Shown here: in pieces, positions 1 through 9,709 of the stretch
Layout: every line of letters begins with the position of its first letter
How positions within the stretch are numbered: the first letter of the stretch is position 1
From: Rhodospirillales bacterium
GTDB lineage: Bacteria > Pseudomonadota > Alphaproteobacteria > Rhodospirillales > JASLQF01
DNA: 64,000 nucleotides
Assembly (NCBI GenBank): GCA_030744625.1
Contig: JASLQF010000057.1
Location: forward strand, 47,726-111,725
Direction: 5' to 3'
Made by a program: the position numbers and the translations under genes
The notes under the pieces: model-generated
The model's database searches: none
What the model saw: only the letters and a program-made list of their open reading frames with translations
Told to the model about the DNA's origin: nothing

Positions 1-196
1 ACGAGCTGGAAAACCTGCGTTTCGCCAAGGACAAGGCGGTCCAGGAAGCGGTGGCCAACGCCAACGATGAAATCGTGCAACTGCGTGCCACGACCCAGGC
101 GCTGCGCGACGAGCTGGACAACCTGCGCTTCGAGAAGGACAAGGCCGTCCAGGAAGCGGTTTCCACGGCCAACGACGAAATCAAACAGCTGAAGAC
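1..196 (+). repeat. 108-bp tandem repeat inside the coiled-coil gene
   Basis: The sequence beginning acgagctgga at base 1 recurs at base 109 with most bases conserved over about 85 bases, giving a 108-bp (36-residue) period. The array probably continues upstream of the window. Confidence 0.75.
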
Positions 197-401
197 CACG
201 GTCAGCACCCTGCGCGAGGACATGGATACCACGGTGAGTTCGTACGAGCAGAAGATCCAGGATATGGAGAGGGCGGCCCGCGACGAACACAACCAGTTGC
301 AACAGACCATCGCCGCGCTACGGGACAAATGGGAAGGCAAGGCGACCGGAAAGAAGAAGAGCACCCGGCCCCGCCGCAAGGCGGCGTCCAAAAGGGATTA
401 A
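1..401 (+). CDS. Coiled-coil protein, C-terminal part (cut by window start)
   Basis: The reading frame is already open at base 3, so the start lies outside the window. The visible 132 residues are almost entirely charged heptad-type sequence (L-R-E-L patterns, no Pro or Gly until the tail), typical of a long coiled coil. The sequence LRF[AE]KDKAVQEAV recurs 36 residues later. The last ~20 residues are very basic (KKKSTRPRRKAASKR), which could bind nucleic acid or membrane surface. The stop lies 9 bases before the adenylate cyclase start, so the two are probably co-transcribed and the protein may be a partner or localisation scaffold for the cyclase. That role is inference; no domain family was recognised. 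Confidence 0.7.
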   Translation, partial: ELENLRFAKDKAVQEAVANANDEIVQLRATTQALRDELDNLRFEKDKAVQEAVSTANDEIKQLKTTVSTLREDMDTTVSSYEQKIQDMERAARDEHNQLQQTIAALRDKWEGKATGKKKSTRPRRKAASKRD

Positions 402-410
402 GAGGGGGAG

Positions 411-2714
411 ATGGCAAGCACCACCAGGAACAAGTCCTCGGCCAGACGGACAAAAAAACCGACGCTGGCCGGACAAGGCAAACGGCTGCATCAGGCGGAG
501 ATGCTGCTCAACGTCACGCGCAAGGTGGCGGGAATCGAGTCGCTCGACGAGGTCCTCGCCACGCTGATGGAAATGACCACCTGGGAGCTCACCGCCGAGC
601 GCAGTTCCCTTTTCCTCAACGATCCGCAATCGGGCGAACTCTATTCCCGCTTCGCGCAAGGGAATTTTCAACGCGAAATCAGATTCCTCAACGACTCCGG
701 CATCGCCGGCCACGTCTTCCAGACTGGCGAGGGCTTGATCATTCACGACCCCTACAAGGACCCGCGTTTCAACCGCAACGTGGACGAGCAGACGGGGTTC
801 AAGACCCGGAACATCCTTTGCGTGCCCATCAAGACGGTCAAGGGCGAGACCATCGGCGTCGCCCAGACCCTCAACAAGCAGAAGGGCCGCTTCACGAAGG
901 ATGACCTCGACCTGCTCGAGAACATTACCACCCAGGCCGCGGTGGCGTTGCAGAGCACCCAATTCGTCGAGCGCGTCAAGAAGACCCGCCAACAGGAGAT
1001 GGAGTTCCTCGACGTGGTTTCCGACGTTACCTCGGAAATCGATCTCGGGGCCCTCTTGCAGAAGGTCATGGGCGAGGCGACGCGGATGCTCAACGCCGAC
1101 CGCTCGACGCTTTTCCTCAACGACGAAAAGACCAGCGAGCTATGGTCTCAGGTGGGCGAGGGACTGGGCGCCGTGGAAATCCGCCTGCCCAACCACCTCG
1201 GCATCGCCGGCGCCGTCTTTACCTCTGGCGAAACAGTCAATATTCCCTACGCCTACGCCGATCTTAGGTTCAACCCCGGCTTCGACAAGAAGACCGGCTA
1301 CTTCACGCGCTCCATCCTGTGCGTCCCGGTGGTCAACAAGGAAGGCAATAGCATCGGGGTGACCCAGGTCCTGAACAGGCGTGGCGGGCCCTTCACCGAC
1401 GAGGACGAATCTCGGCTCAGGGCGTTCACCGCCCAGGTCTCCATCGCGCTGGAGAACGCCAAGCTCTTCAACGACGTGCAAAACATGAAGAACTACAATG
1501 AAAGCATGCTGGAGAGCATGACCAACGGCGTCATCACCACCAACGAGGACGGCAATATCGTCACCTGCAATGCCGCCGGCCTGAGCATCCTGCAGGTGGG
1601 GATCGACGAGATTCTGGAGAAGCCGGCCGTGGAGTTCTTCTCCGGCCCCAACGCCTGGATCATGGAGCGCGTCAAGAAGGTGGAGGAGAACCAGGAATCC
1701 GACATCATCATGGACACGGAAATGGAATGCGGGGGGGAAACGACCTCGGTCAACCTGACCGTGCTTCCCCTGGTCAGCAACGAGGAAAAGAAACTCGGCT
1801 CCCTGCTGATGATCGAGGACATCAGCAGCGAAAAGCGCATGAAATCGACCATGTCGCGCTACATGGACCCGGGCATCGCCGAACAGCTTATGGGCGACGG
1901 CAGCCAGGAAGACTTCCTGGGCGGCAAAAGCAGCGAAGTTACCGTGCTGTTCTCGGACGTGCGCAGCTTCACCACCATCACCGAGGCGCTCGGCGCCCAG
2001 GGCACGGTGCAGATGCTGAACGACTATTTCACCATCATGGTCGACGTCATCACCAACGAGGGCGGCATGCTGGACAAGTTCATCGGCGACGCCATCATGG
2101 CCGGCTTCGGTATTCCCGTCCCCCACGACGACGACGAGGACCGCGCCGTCCGTGCCGCCATCGCCATGATTACCGACCTTTGGGAATGGAACGTGGAGCG
2201 CAAGGCCAAGGGCCAGGACGCTATCGACCACGGCGTCGGACTCAACACCGGCATGGTGGTGTCGGGCAATATCGGCTCGCCCAAGCGCATGGACTACACC
2301 ATGATCGGCGACGGGGTGAATCTGGCGGCGCGGCTGGAATCGGCCTGCAAGCAGTATTCGGCGCGTGTCCTCATCAGCGAGTTCACCAAGAACAAACTGA
2401 AGGGCACGTACAAGATGCGCGACGTCGACATGGTCGTCGTCAAGGGCAAGACCGAGCCGGTCGGCGTTTACGAGGTGCTGGATTACCACACCGAAGAGAC
2501 CTACCCCAACCTGATGGACAACGTGAATTACTTCAACGAAGGGGTGAAGGAATACCGCGCCGGCAACTGGGACAAGGGCATCGGCAGGTTCAAGGAAGCC
2601 ATCCAGGCCAACGACAGCGACAAGCTGGCGCAGACCTATATCGAACGCTGCAAGACCCTGAAGGCGAAACCGCCCAAGGACTGGAACGGCGTCTGGGTGA
2701 TGACCAGCAAGTAA
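411..2714 (+). CDS. GAF-GAF-PAS class III adenylate cyclase
   Basis: Predicted soluble enzyme converting ATP to cAMP. Order: GAF-A (about residues 35-180), GAF-B (195-345), PAS-like segment (360-465), class III catalytic domain (about 505-690) and a C-terminal TPR-like tail. Metal-binding Asp516 (LFSDVRSFT) and Asp560 (FIGDAIMA), adenine-selecting Lys556 and Asp628, and transition-state Asn637 and Arg641 are all present, so it should be active and ATP-specific. Both GAF domains end in NKFDE-like motifs (NKQKGRFTKDD, NRRGGPFTDEDE), the signature of cyclic-nucleotide-binding GAFs. The layout matches cyanobacterial CyaB-type cyclases, which are activated by cAMP through GAF-B; autoregulation here is inference. 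The start is set by a strong AGGGGGAG ribosome site just upstream. The tail motif PPKDWNGVWVMTSK resembles the end of the convergent cyclase. Confidence 0.93.
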   Translation: MASTTRNKSSARRTKKPTLAGQGKRLHQAEMLLNVTRKVAGIESLDEVLATLMEMTTWELTAERSSLFLNDPQSGELYSRFAQGNFQREIRFLNDSGIAGHVFQTGEGLIIHDPYKDPRFNRNVDEQTGFKTRNILCVPIKTVKGETIGVAQTLNKQKGRFTKDDLDLLENITTQAAVALQSTQFVERVKKTRQQEMEFLDVVSDVTSEIDLGALLQKVMGEATRMLNADRSTLFLNDEKTSELWSQVGEGLGAVEIRLPNHLGIAGAVFTSGETVNIPYAYADLRFNPGFDKKTGYFTRSILCVPVVNKEGNSIGVTQVLNRRGGPFTDEDESRLRAFTAQVSIALENAKLFNDVQNMKNYNESMLESMTNGVITTNEDGNIVTCNAAGLSILQVGIDEILEKPAVEFFSGPNAWIMERVKKVEENQESDIIMDTEMECGGETTSVNLTVLPLVSNEEKKLGSLLMIEDISSEKRMKSTMSRYMDPGIAEQLMGDGSQEDFLGGKSSEVTVLFSDVRSFTTITEALGAQGTVQMLNDYFTIMVDVITNEGGMLDKFIGDAIMAGFGIPVPHDDDEDRAVRAAIAMITDLWEWNVERKAKGQDAIDHGVGLNTGMVVSGNIGSPKRMDYTMIGDGVNLAARLESACKQYSARVLISEFTKNKLKGTYKMRDVDMVVVKGKTEPVGVYEVLDYHTEETYPNLMDNVNYFNEGVKEYRAGNWDKGIGRFKEAIQANDSDKLAQTYIERCKTLKAKPPKDWNGVWVMTSK

Positions 2715-2739
2715 GCCCGCCGCAGTCCCAGACCCGCCC

Positions 2740-5064
2740 CTACTTCGTGGTCGCGATAAAGACCCCGTCCCAATCTGGCGGTGGCGGGTTTATTTTGTAT
2801 TCGGCGATGCGTTCCTCGTAGAGATCGCAGAGCACATCCAGGGTGACTTCGAGGTTCCAGGGTCTGTGCGCCTCGTCGCCGAGAACGCGGATATCCTTAA
2901 ACATCCCGGCGGCTTCGTCGAAGCGCTGTTGACGATAGCTTTCCATCGCGTCGACAATTTTCTTTTGCAGTTCTACGAACTTAGGGCCGGCCTTTACCTC
3001 CCCGTCACCCATCAGGCCGTAGATATACGTGCCTTCGGTCTTACCCTTGACCTGAATGAAGTCGAGATCAATGGTCGCCATCCGATCCTCAACCGCCGCG
3101 TTGGTGGTTGGGCCGAGGACCACGTTCATGCCATAGCTCTTGCTCTGGCCTTCCAGGCGCGCCGCCAGATTGACCGTATCGCCGAGCACCGAATAGTCGA
3201 AACGCTGGTCGGACCCCATGTTGCCGACCACGCATTCACCGGAGTTCAGGCCGAGGCCGACCTTCAGCGGGATATGCTTGCGGCCTTCCTCTTTCGCTTC
3301 GACTTCAAGCCGGTCATTCAGCGGCCCCATCTCGGCCAGCATCGCCAAAGCCGATTCACAGCCATTGAAGGAGTGGTCGTTGTCATCCATCGGCGCGTTC
3401 CAGAACGCCATGATGCAGTCGCCCATGTACTTATCCACGGTGCCCTGCCTGGACAGAATTGCGTTGGTTAACGGCGTCAACAGCTTGTTGATGAGGCTGG
3501 TCAGCCCGACCGCGTCGAACTGCTCGGATATGGTAGTGAAGCCCCGCACGTCGCAGAACAGCAGCGTCAATTCGCGCAGTTCGCCGCCCAGTTTCAACTC
3601 GCCCGGGTTCTCGGCGACGCGGCTGACCATGTCCGGAGACAGGTATTTGGAGAAAGCATCGCGGGTCTGGCGCCGCTGGGCCTCCTCCTTGGCATAGCCC
3701 GTATACGTCAGCAGGGTATACAGGAAGAGAATTGAGACGATGGCGAAGCCGGCGTCGAAGAGCAGGCGCTCGGTGACGAACAGGTACCATGACGTGCCGG
3801 CGGCGCCGAATGCGAGCACCATGAACAGCAGCATGGTCCACTTGGCGCCGATCTTGGGCACCAGCCAAATCATCAGCAGGCCGCCGAACAGGATCAACGC
3901 CAGCTCGGCCCCGATGAAATAGCCCGGGCGCTGCAGATAGGCGCCCGTCAATGCGGTTTCGATCAACTGAACGTGCACCTCGACCCCGGGGATGATGGGA
4001 TCGACGGGGGTGGATCGAATATCCAGCAAGCCGACGGCCGATGTGCCGACGATGGTCAGCTTGCCCTTGATCTTGGTCGGATCGGCCGTCCCCGCCAGCA
4101 CGTCCTTGGCCGACACGTATTTCGACTTGTCGCTCTTCGAAAAGTAGGGCCAGACGCGGCCCAGCTTGTCGGTGAGCAGCTTCAAGCCTTTGGGCGGAAA
4201 CGCTCGGCGCGGCGCGATGCCGATGCTGCGCACCCCCGCCTGGTCGACATCCACCAGGATGGTTCGCCGCTGGAAGACAACGCGCATCATTTCGACGGCC
4301 AACGCCGTAAAGAGGTTGCCCTCGAATACGAACAAGGTGGGCACGCGGCGGACGATGCCGTCGGGCTCGGGAACCAGCGAAAAGATGCCGTGACCGGCGG
4401 CGGCTTTTTCCAGGACCGGGACATTGCGAACCAGGGAACGGAAACCCGGCAGCAGGTCCTTCGGATCCTTGGCCCCCTTGCGCTTCCTGATACTGATCGA
4501 TTTTTTGACCGGCGGCCCGGCCTTGGTCTCGCGTTCTTCCCAATAACCGGCGTAACCCACCACTACGCGGCGGCTCTTCTTGATCACCTGGGCGAATATG
4601 TCGTCGTTGCCGGGCAGGGTACGCAATTTTGCCCGGGTCTGGTCATCGATTCCGGCCAGCGAATCGGCGATGCCGGACGGATTCATGCGGTCGGGTTCGG
4701 CGAACACGACGTCGAAGGCGACCTGTGCGGCGCCCATCTGGAACAGGTTGTCGACCATTTGCGCGATGGTGTTGCGCGACCACGGCCACTGGCCAATCTC
4801 GGCCAGGCTCTCTTCGTCGAGATCGATGATGGTGACCGGTTGTTTCTCGGGTGGCGGAATTTCGCGGGGGCGCAGCTTCTGATAATAGTCGAACGTCTTG
4901 AGCCGCATGAACTCGACGGGATAGGGGTTGGTGATGTAGGCGACCATAAAGGCCGCGAGCAGCCCCAGGCCCATGAGCCTGTCGACGGAAAAGGCGGCGC
5001 GAAGAAAGTTTTTGAACCTTTCCAGGCTGAATACGCCGCGAAGGAAACCGAGTACCCTATCCAT
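2740..5064 (-). CDS. CHASE2-domain adenylate cyclase
   Basis: Membrane-bound cyclase of 774 residues. One N-terminal membrane helix (about residues 30-48) is followed by an extracytoplasmic CHASE2 sensor domain (about 50-345), three closely spaced membrane helices (about 375-455) and a cytoplasmic class III catalytic domain (about 490-680). The catalytic residues are complete: LLFCDVRGFT and YMGDCIMAF for metals, the Lys of DKYMGD and the Asp of FDYSVLGD for adenine, and NLAARLE for the transition state. CHASE2 domains sense unknown periplasmic signals. The gene converges on the GAF cyclase with only 25 bases between stops, and both proteins end in a PxDWxGVxxxTxK-type tail (here PPPDWDGVFIATTK). 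A good sigma70-like promoter lies 122-150 bases upstream. Confidence 0.93.
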   Translation of the reverse strand: MDRVLGFLRGVFSLERFKNFLRAAFSVDRLMGLGLLAAFMVAYITNPYPVEFMRLKTFDYYQKLRPREIPPPEKQPVTIIDLDEESLAEIGQWPWSRNTIAQMVDNLFQMGAAQVAFDVVFAEPDRMNPSGIADSLAGIDDQTRAKLRTLPGNDDIFAQVIKKSRRVVVGYAGYWEERETKAGPPVKKSISIRKRKGAKDPKDLLPGFRSLVRNVPVLEKAAAGHGIFSLVPEPDGIVRRVPTLFVFEGNLFTALAVEMMRVVFQRRTILVDVDQAGVRSIGIAPRRAFPPKGLKLLTDKLGRVWPYFSKSDKSKYVSAKDVLAGTADPTKIKGKLTIVGTSAVGLLDIRSTPVDPIIPGVEVHVQLIETALTGAYLQRPGYFIGAELALILFGGLLMIWLVPKIGAKWTMLLFMVLAFGAAGTSWYLFVTERLLFDAGFAIVSILFLYTLLTYTGYAKEEAQRRQTRDAFSKYLSPDMVSRVAENPGELKLGGELRELTLLFCDVRGFTTISEQFDAVGLTSLINKLLTPLTNAILSRQGTVDKYMGDCIMAFWNAPMDDNDHSFNGCESALAMLAEMGPLNDRLEVEAKEEGRKHIPLKVGLGLNSGECVVGNMGSDQRFDYSVLGDTVNLAARLEGQSKSYGMNVVLGPTTNAAVEDRMATIDLDFIQVKGKTEGTYIYGLMGDGEVKAGPKFVELQKKIVDAMESYRQQRFDEAAGMFKDIRVLGDEAHRPWNLEVTLDVLCDLYEERIAEYKINPPPPDWDGVFIATTK

Positions 5065-5185
5065 GCTCGATGTACATTGGGGCCGCGATTGGCCGCCTCT
5101 CCCTGTTTATGCGCGCCGCCGCCAAAACCACCAAGCCCAGGTTGCCGGGGGAACTCCACCCCCTCGGTCCGCGCAATTCCATTTT

Positions 5186-5214
5186 ATTACACTCGGCGGC
5201 GCCTGTCAGGTCAA
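5186..5214 (-). promoter_or_regulatory. Sigma70-like promoter for the CHASE2 cyclase
   Basis: On the minus strand TTGACC (5214-5209) and TGTAAT (5191-5186) are separated by 17 bases. Each matches consensus at 5 of 6 positions. Predicted transcription start near 5180, leaving a leader of about 115 bases. Confidence 0.55.
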
Positions 5215-5311
5215 TCGTGTATTGCCTGGGTTCGCCCCCTGACGCGTCACCGGCACCCATGCGATCGGACGCTGGCGTCCCTGAGTCTTGAGTCCTATAT
5301 TGTTGTCCACC

Positions 5312-7383
5312 ATGGATGATTCCTCATCACGTACGTGGCTGTGGCCATTTCTCAAGCCTTTACGACCGACGTTCCGCGAGGTCATGGCGCTGTCCCTTTT
5401 CGTGAACCTCATGGCGCTGGCGGTGCCGGTCTTCACGATGCAGGTTTACGACCGGGTGGTGTTCCAGGGCGGCATCAGCACGCTGCACGGCCTGTTGATC
5501 GGCATGATCGGGGTGCTCGGTTTCGATTACGTCCTCAGGACTTCACGTGGGCGCATCATGCAGACCGTGGCGCTCAGGGTCGATGTCCACATCGGCCGCG
5601 CCCTCTTCGAAAAGCTGATGTCCTTGCCGTTGCAAACCCTGGAGGCCAAGCCGGCGGCCTATTGGCAAGCGCTCTTCCGCGACGTGGACGCGGTCCGCAA
5701 CACCCTGTCGGGGGCCTCCGCCGTGTTGATGGCGGACCTGCCGTTCGTCTTCGTCTTCCTGGCGCTTATCTTCGTCATCGCCAAGCCCCTGGGCTGGGTC
5801 CTGCTGATCATCCTGCCGTTCTTCCTGTTCGTCGCCTGGCGGTCCGGGGCGAGCATGGCCGACGCCAACAAGGATGAGCGCGAGAGCACGCAAGGCCGCG
5901 ACGGCCTGATGGCCGAGATCATCGCCGGGCGCTCCACCATCAAGGCCCTGGCACTTGATCGCGCCATGCGTCCGTTGTGGGAAGAGAAGCATGCCGACAA
6001 CATCGAAAACTCGATCAAGCGCGGCGGACGGGCGGACCTCTACACCAACATGGGCGCGTCGCTGGCCATGATCACGACCCTGACCCTGACCGCCATCGGC
6101 GCCATCGCCATCCTCGAGGGGCAGCTCACCATGGGCTCGCTCATCGCCACCAACATGCTGAGCGGGCGCCTCATCGGCCCCCTCAACCAGTTGGTCGGCA
6201 CGTGGCGCACGTACGCCGGCTTCAAGCAGTCGGTGGAGCGCCTGGGCACCGTGTTCGATTCGACCTCGGAGCGCCAGGAAAGCGCCGTCAGCCTGGGCCG
6301 TCCGAAGGGCAAAATCGCCGTCGAGGAGGTCTCCTACACCTACCTCCCTGACATCCCACCGGTGGTCGACAATGTGAGTCTGGACTTCGAGGAAGGCCGC
6401 GTTCACGCGTTGGTCGGACGCAACGGCAGTGGCAAGAGCACGTTGCTCAAGCTGATTCAGGGCCTGTACGCGCCCGATGAAGGCCGAGTCCTTCTCGACG
6501 ACGCCGACATCACCCAGTTTACGCGCGCCGAATTGGCCGACTGGATGGGCTACGTGCCCCAGGACTGCATCCTGTTCGAGGGCTCCGTGCGCGAGAACAT
6601 CGCCCACCGCAAGCCCCACGCCGACGACGAGGAGGTCATCAAGGCCGCCACCGATGCCGGGGTCCACCAATTCATCATCGACATGCCGGACGGTTACGCA
6701 TCCGATATCGGCGAGGCCGGGCGCCGCCTTTCCGGCGGGCAGCGGCAGCGCATCGCCATCGCCCGCGCCTTGGTCGGCGATCCGCCCATCCTGCTTCTCG
6801 ACGAACCCTCGGCCAGTCTCGACCGCCAGGCGGAACAGGAACTCCGCCGTACCCTCAAGGCGATCAGCCGCGAACGCACCATCTTCATGGTGACACACAG
6901 CCCGCTCCTGCTGGCGATCGCCGATAATCTGATCGCCCTCGATCACGGCAAGATCGCCCTGGCCGGACCGGCCGCGGAAATCCTGCCCAAACTGCTCAGC
7001 AAACCCGGCGCCAAGCGCACGGCGCCGCCGGACGCCAAGGCGCCCGGACAAGCAAAGACCCCCGAGGAAGCGAAATCACCCGGAAAACCGCGCACGCCGG
7101 AGACACGGGTGGGGTTGGTGAAACCACGGGCTTCGGCGGCACCCGGCGATTCGGCCAAGAAAAAACCGGCACCAAAGGCGGCGGCAAGGGCAAGCCCGGA
7201 GCCCGGGCCGCCCGGGTGCCTGAACAAGGGACCGAGAGCCCGGCCACGGCGAACACACCGGACGACAAACCGGATCGAGGCACGGCGCCGACGGAAGGTC
7301 AAGCCGACACCGGCGCGCCGGACGATGGGCAGGCGGCCAAGGCGATGGCACAACGGCATGATTCACCGCCGGAGGATGATTGA
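5312..7383 (+). CDS. Type I secretion ABC permease/ATPase, 3' frameshift
   Basis: Inner-membrane exporter of the PrtD/LapB type: fused transmembrane and ATPase domains that would power one-step secretion together with the downstream HlyD protein and a TolC-like channel. Membrane helices occupy about residues 15-300; the ATPase has Walker A (GRNGSGKST), signature (LSGGQRQR), Walker B (ILLLDEP) and H-loop (THSPL). There is no C39 peptidase domain. ATG 5312 is preferred to an upstream TTG at 5288. After residue ~570 comes a Pro/Lys/Ala-rich tail. In the original frame the end turns into Arg-rich nonsense running 200 bases into the next gene. In the next frame, from about 7160-7215, the tail stays acidic and ends at TGA 7381-7383, which overlaps the next ATG (TGATG). 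A missing base between 7140 and 7215 is therefore likely. Confidence 0.85.
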
Positions 7384-8672
7384 TGGATCGGCTCGATACT
7401 CTTGTCGAAAAGCATCCCCTGCCGACGTGGCGCATGATCGCCTGGCCGGTGATGATACTGCTCGCCGTCCTCATCGTCTGGGCCCGTTACGCCCAGCTCG
7501 ACGAGGTGTCCGTGGCCACCGGCGACGTGGTGCCCCAGGGCAAGGTCAAGGTGATCCAGCACCTGGAAGGCGGGATCATTGACGCGATCCACGTGCGCGA
7601 CGGCGATTCGGTGAAGGAGGGCAGCCCCCTCATACAGCTCAATCTGGCATCATCGGGCACCAACCGCGAGGAACTCCAGGTCCGCCTCGACGGTCAAATC
7701 CTGGTGCGCGCCCGCTACGACGCCGAGGCCAACGGAAAGCCGCTCGTGTTCCCCGAAGGTTCCGCCCAGCGCCGGCCCAAGCTGCTCTCCGCCCAGCGCC
7801 GCGCCTTCAGAGCCCGGAAAAACGAACTCGAGTCCAAGCTGCGCGTAACGCGCCAGCAGATAAAACAAAAGCAGGACGAGGTGCGCGAGTTGGAGACCCA
7901 GATGCGCGCCACCAAGAAAAACCTGACGTTGGGCAGGGAACGCTTGAAAATGTCCAAGTCGCTGCTCGCCGAGGGTTTGACGCCGAAGATCGAGCACCTG
8001 CAACTGGAGGCCGAAGTGGAGAGCCTGGAGGGCGAGCGGCGCGGCCTTACCCCGGCCATCTCGCGCGCCCGCGGCGCCGTGGAAGAGGCCAGGCAGCGCA
8101 TGCAGGAGGAACGGCTCCGCTTCCGGCGCGAGGCGGAAGATGAACTGGGCAAGGCGGAACAGGCCATAGCCCGCATCGGGACCCTGCTCAACGAAGCCAC
8201 CGCGCAGGACGTGCGCTCGGAGATCAAGAGCCCCATCGACGGGGTCGTCAAGAACATGCGCTACAACACACTGGGCGGTGTGGTGTCGCCCGGCGAACCC
8301 ATCATGGAAATCGTGCCGACGGGGGGTAATCTGGTTATCGACGCCAAGCTCAGCCCTCTCGACCGCGGTTACGTGAAGGAGGGACAGCCCGCCGTGGTCA
8401 AGATCAGCTCGTACGATTTCGTGCGTTACGGCAGCCTCGACGGCAAGGTCATCCTGGTCGCCGCCGATACCAGCCAGGACGAACAATTTGGCCCGTTTTA
8501 CCGGGTCGTCGTGCAAACGGAAAAATCCTATCTCGGGGAAAAGGTGGGGTCACTGCCCATCATGCCGGGCATGGAGGCCACGGTGGATATCCACACCGGG
8601 CAGAAATCGGTGATGGACTATCTCGTCAAACCCGTGCTCAAACTCCGCGAGGAAGCGTTTCGCGAACGCTGA
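7383..8672 (+). CDS. HlyD-family membrane fusion protein (type I secretion)
   Basis: Periplasmic adaptor linking the ABC exporter to an outer-membrane channel. It has a short cytoplasmic N-terminus, one membrane helix (about residues 20-38, MIAWPVMILLAVLIVWA), a biotinyl-lipoyl half-motif (VKVIQHLEGGIIDAIHV), a long coiled-coil hairpin (about 110-270) and a beta-barrel segment with the second lipoyl half (IKSPIDGVVKNMRYNT). Length (429 residues) is normal for the HlyD/PrtE/LapC group. ATG 7383 overlaps a TGA in the corrected frame of the ABC gene, which implies translational coupling. No adjacent large RTX or repeat substrate is visible inside the window. Confidence 0.93.
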   Translation: MDRLDTLVEKHPLPTWRMIAWPVMILLAVLIVWARYAQLDEVSVATGDVVPQGKVKVIQHLEGGIIDAIHVRDGDSVKEGSPLIQLNLASSGTNREELQVRLDGQILVRARYDAEANGKPLVFPEGSAQRRPKLLSAQRRAFRARKNELESKLRVTRQQIKQKQDEVRELETQMRATKKNLTLGRERLKMSKSLLAEGLTPKIEHLQLEAEVESLEGERRGLTPAISRARGAVEEARQRMQEERLRFRREAEDELGKAEQAIARIGTLLNEATAQDVRSEIKSPIDGVVKNMRYNTLGGVVSPGEPIMEIVPTGGNLVIDAKLSPLDRGYVKEGQPAVVKISSYDFVRYGSLDGKVILVAADTSQDEQFGPFYRVVVQTEKSYLGEKVGSLPIMPGMEATVDIHTGQKSVMDYLVKPVLKLREEAFRER

Positions 8673-8733
8673 GAAATTTACTTCCGCCGGCGGCCAGGGC
8701 AGGAATTTGCCCCGAGCTTGGTTGTCCGTGTTT

Positions 8734-8754
8734 CCAAATTTTTAACAAATTTGG
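8734..8754. repeat. AT-rich inverted repeat upstream of motA
   Basis: CCAAATTT (8734-8741), loop TTAAC, AAATTTGG (8747-8754): a perfect 8-bp dyad between hlyD and motA. No T-run follows it, so an operator or weak hairpin is as likely as a terminator. Confidence 0.45.
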
Positions 8755-8863
8755 CTAAACTTCGCCTATTCTTTTGAGTGTTGGCCGTTCCCGGAAGCCT
8801 TGGATGCCTTCCCGGCGCTACGGTCGCCGCCGTTCGGCTGGATGCATGATCTAGGGGTAGTGC

Positions 8864-9658
8864 ATGTCCATCGTTACGATTTTAGGCTTGGTGGGCGCGT
8901 TCGGGCTGTTTCTCGGCTCCATCATGATGAGCACCGACAATTATGTAATTTTTGTCAGTGCCTCGAGCTTCGTCATGGTGTTCGGCGGCACCATGGCGGC
9001 GATGATGATCTCGTTCGAGCCGCGCTACGTGATCCTGTCGCTCAAGGTCCTCGTCAAGATATTCTTCTCGCCCAAGATCGGCCGCAATGTCCTGAAGGCC
9101 GAGATTGGGCGCATCATCCGCTGGGCCTATACCGTCCAGAAGAGCGGTATCCCCGCCCTCGAATCGGAATCCAAGAAGGCGGTCAAGGAAGACAAGTTCA
9201 TGAAATTCGGGGTCGAGATGGTGATCAGCGGCTACACTGGCGATGAAGTTCGCGAGATCATGATGACCACCATCGAAACCTCCTTCGGGCGCAACACGGT
9301 GCAGGTGAACATCCTCAAGGCCATGGCCGGCGCCGCCCCGGCCTTCGGCATGATCGGGACCCTGGTCGGCCTCATCATCATGCTCGACGGCATGGGCGGC
9401 GACCCCTCGCAGCTCGGCGCCGGCCTGGCGGTGGCGCTCCTGACCACCCTTTACGGCGTCATGTTCGCGCAAATTATCTTCAAGCCGGCCGCCACCAAGA
9501 TCATGCAGCGCGAGCAGATCCTCCGGTTCCGCAACTTGCTTGTCGCCGAGGGCCTCGCCCTCCTGGCCGACCGCAAGAGCCCGCGCTTCATTCAGGACAA
9601 GATGAACAGCTATCTCGACCCGGCCATCCACTTCAACATCGACAAGATGAAGAAATGA
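8864..9658 (+). CDS. motA: MotA/PomA-type stator channel subunit
   Basis: Inner-membrane ion-channel subunit of the flagellar stator, MotA/TolQ/ExbB superfamily, 264 residues, near the usual PomA/MotA length. Four membrane segments are visible (about residues 3-22, 28-50, 150-172, 180-205), with the large cytoplasmic loop between the second and third. The conserved proline motif GAAPAFGMIGTLVGLI at the start of the third helix is present. A GGGGTAG ribosome site precedes the ATG. motB follows after 51 bases, so the two form a pair. No other flagellar genes are in the window, so this is a detached stator operon. Confidence 0.92.
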   Translation: MSIVTILGLVGAFGLFLGSIMMSTDNYVIFVSASSFVMVFGGTMAAMMISFEPRYVILSLKVLVKIFFSPKIGRNVLKAEIGRIIRWAYTVQKSGIPALESESKKAVKEDKFMKFGVEMVISGYTGDEVREIMMTTIETSFGRNTVQVNILKAMAGAAPAFGMIGTLVGLIIMLDGMGGDPSQLGAGLAVALLTTLYGVMFAQIIFKPAATKIMQREQILRFRNLLVAEGLALLADRKSPRFIQDKMNSYLDPAIHFNIDKMKK

Positions 9659-9709
9659 CGCCCGCGGGCCCGAGGCGGGCTAGGCCGGGAACGGGTTGAG
9701 GAACCATTC

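Noticed and set aside
7160..7166. A-AAA-AAC heptamer as programmed -1 frameshift signal
   Set aside because: The heptamer is not in the right phase relative to the ABC frame for canonical tandem slippage; a missing base is simpler.
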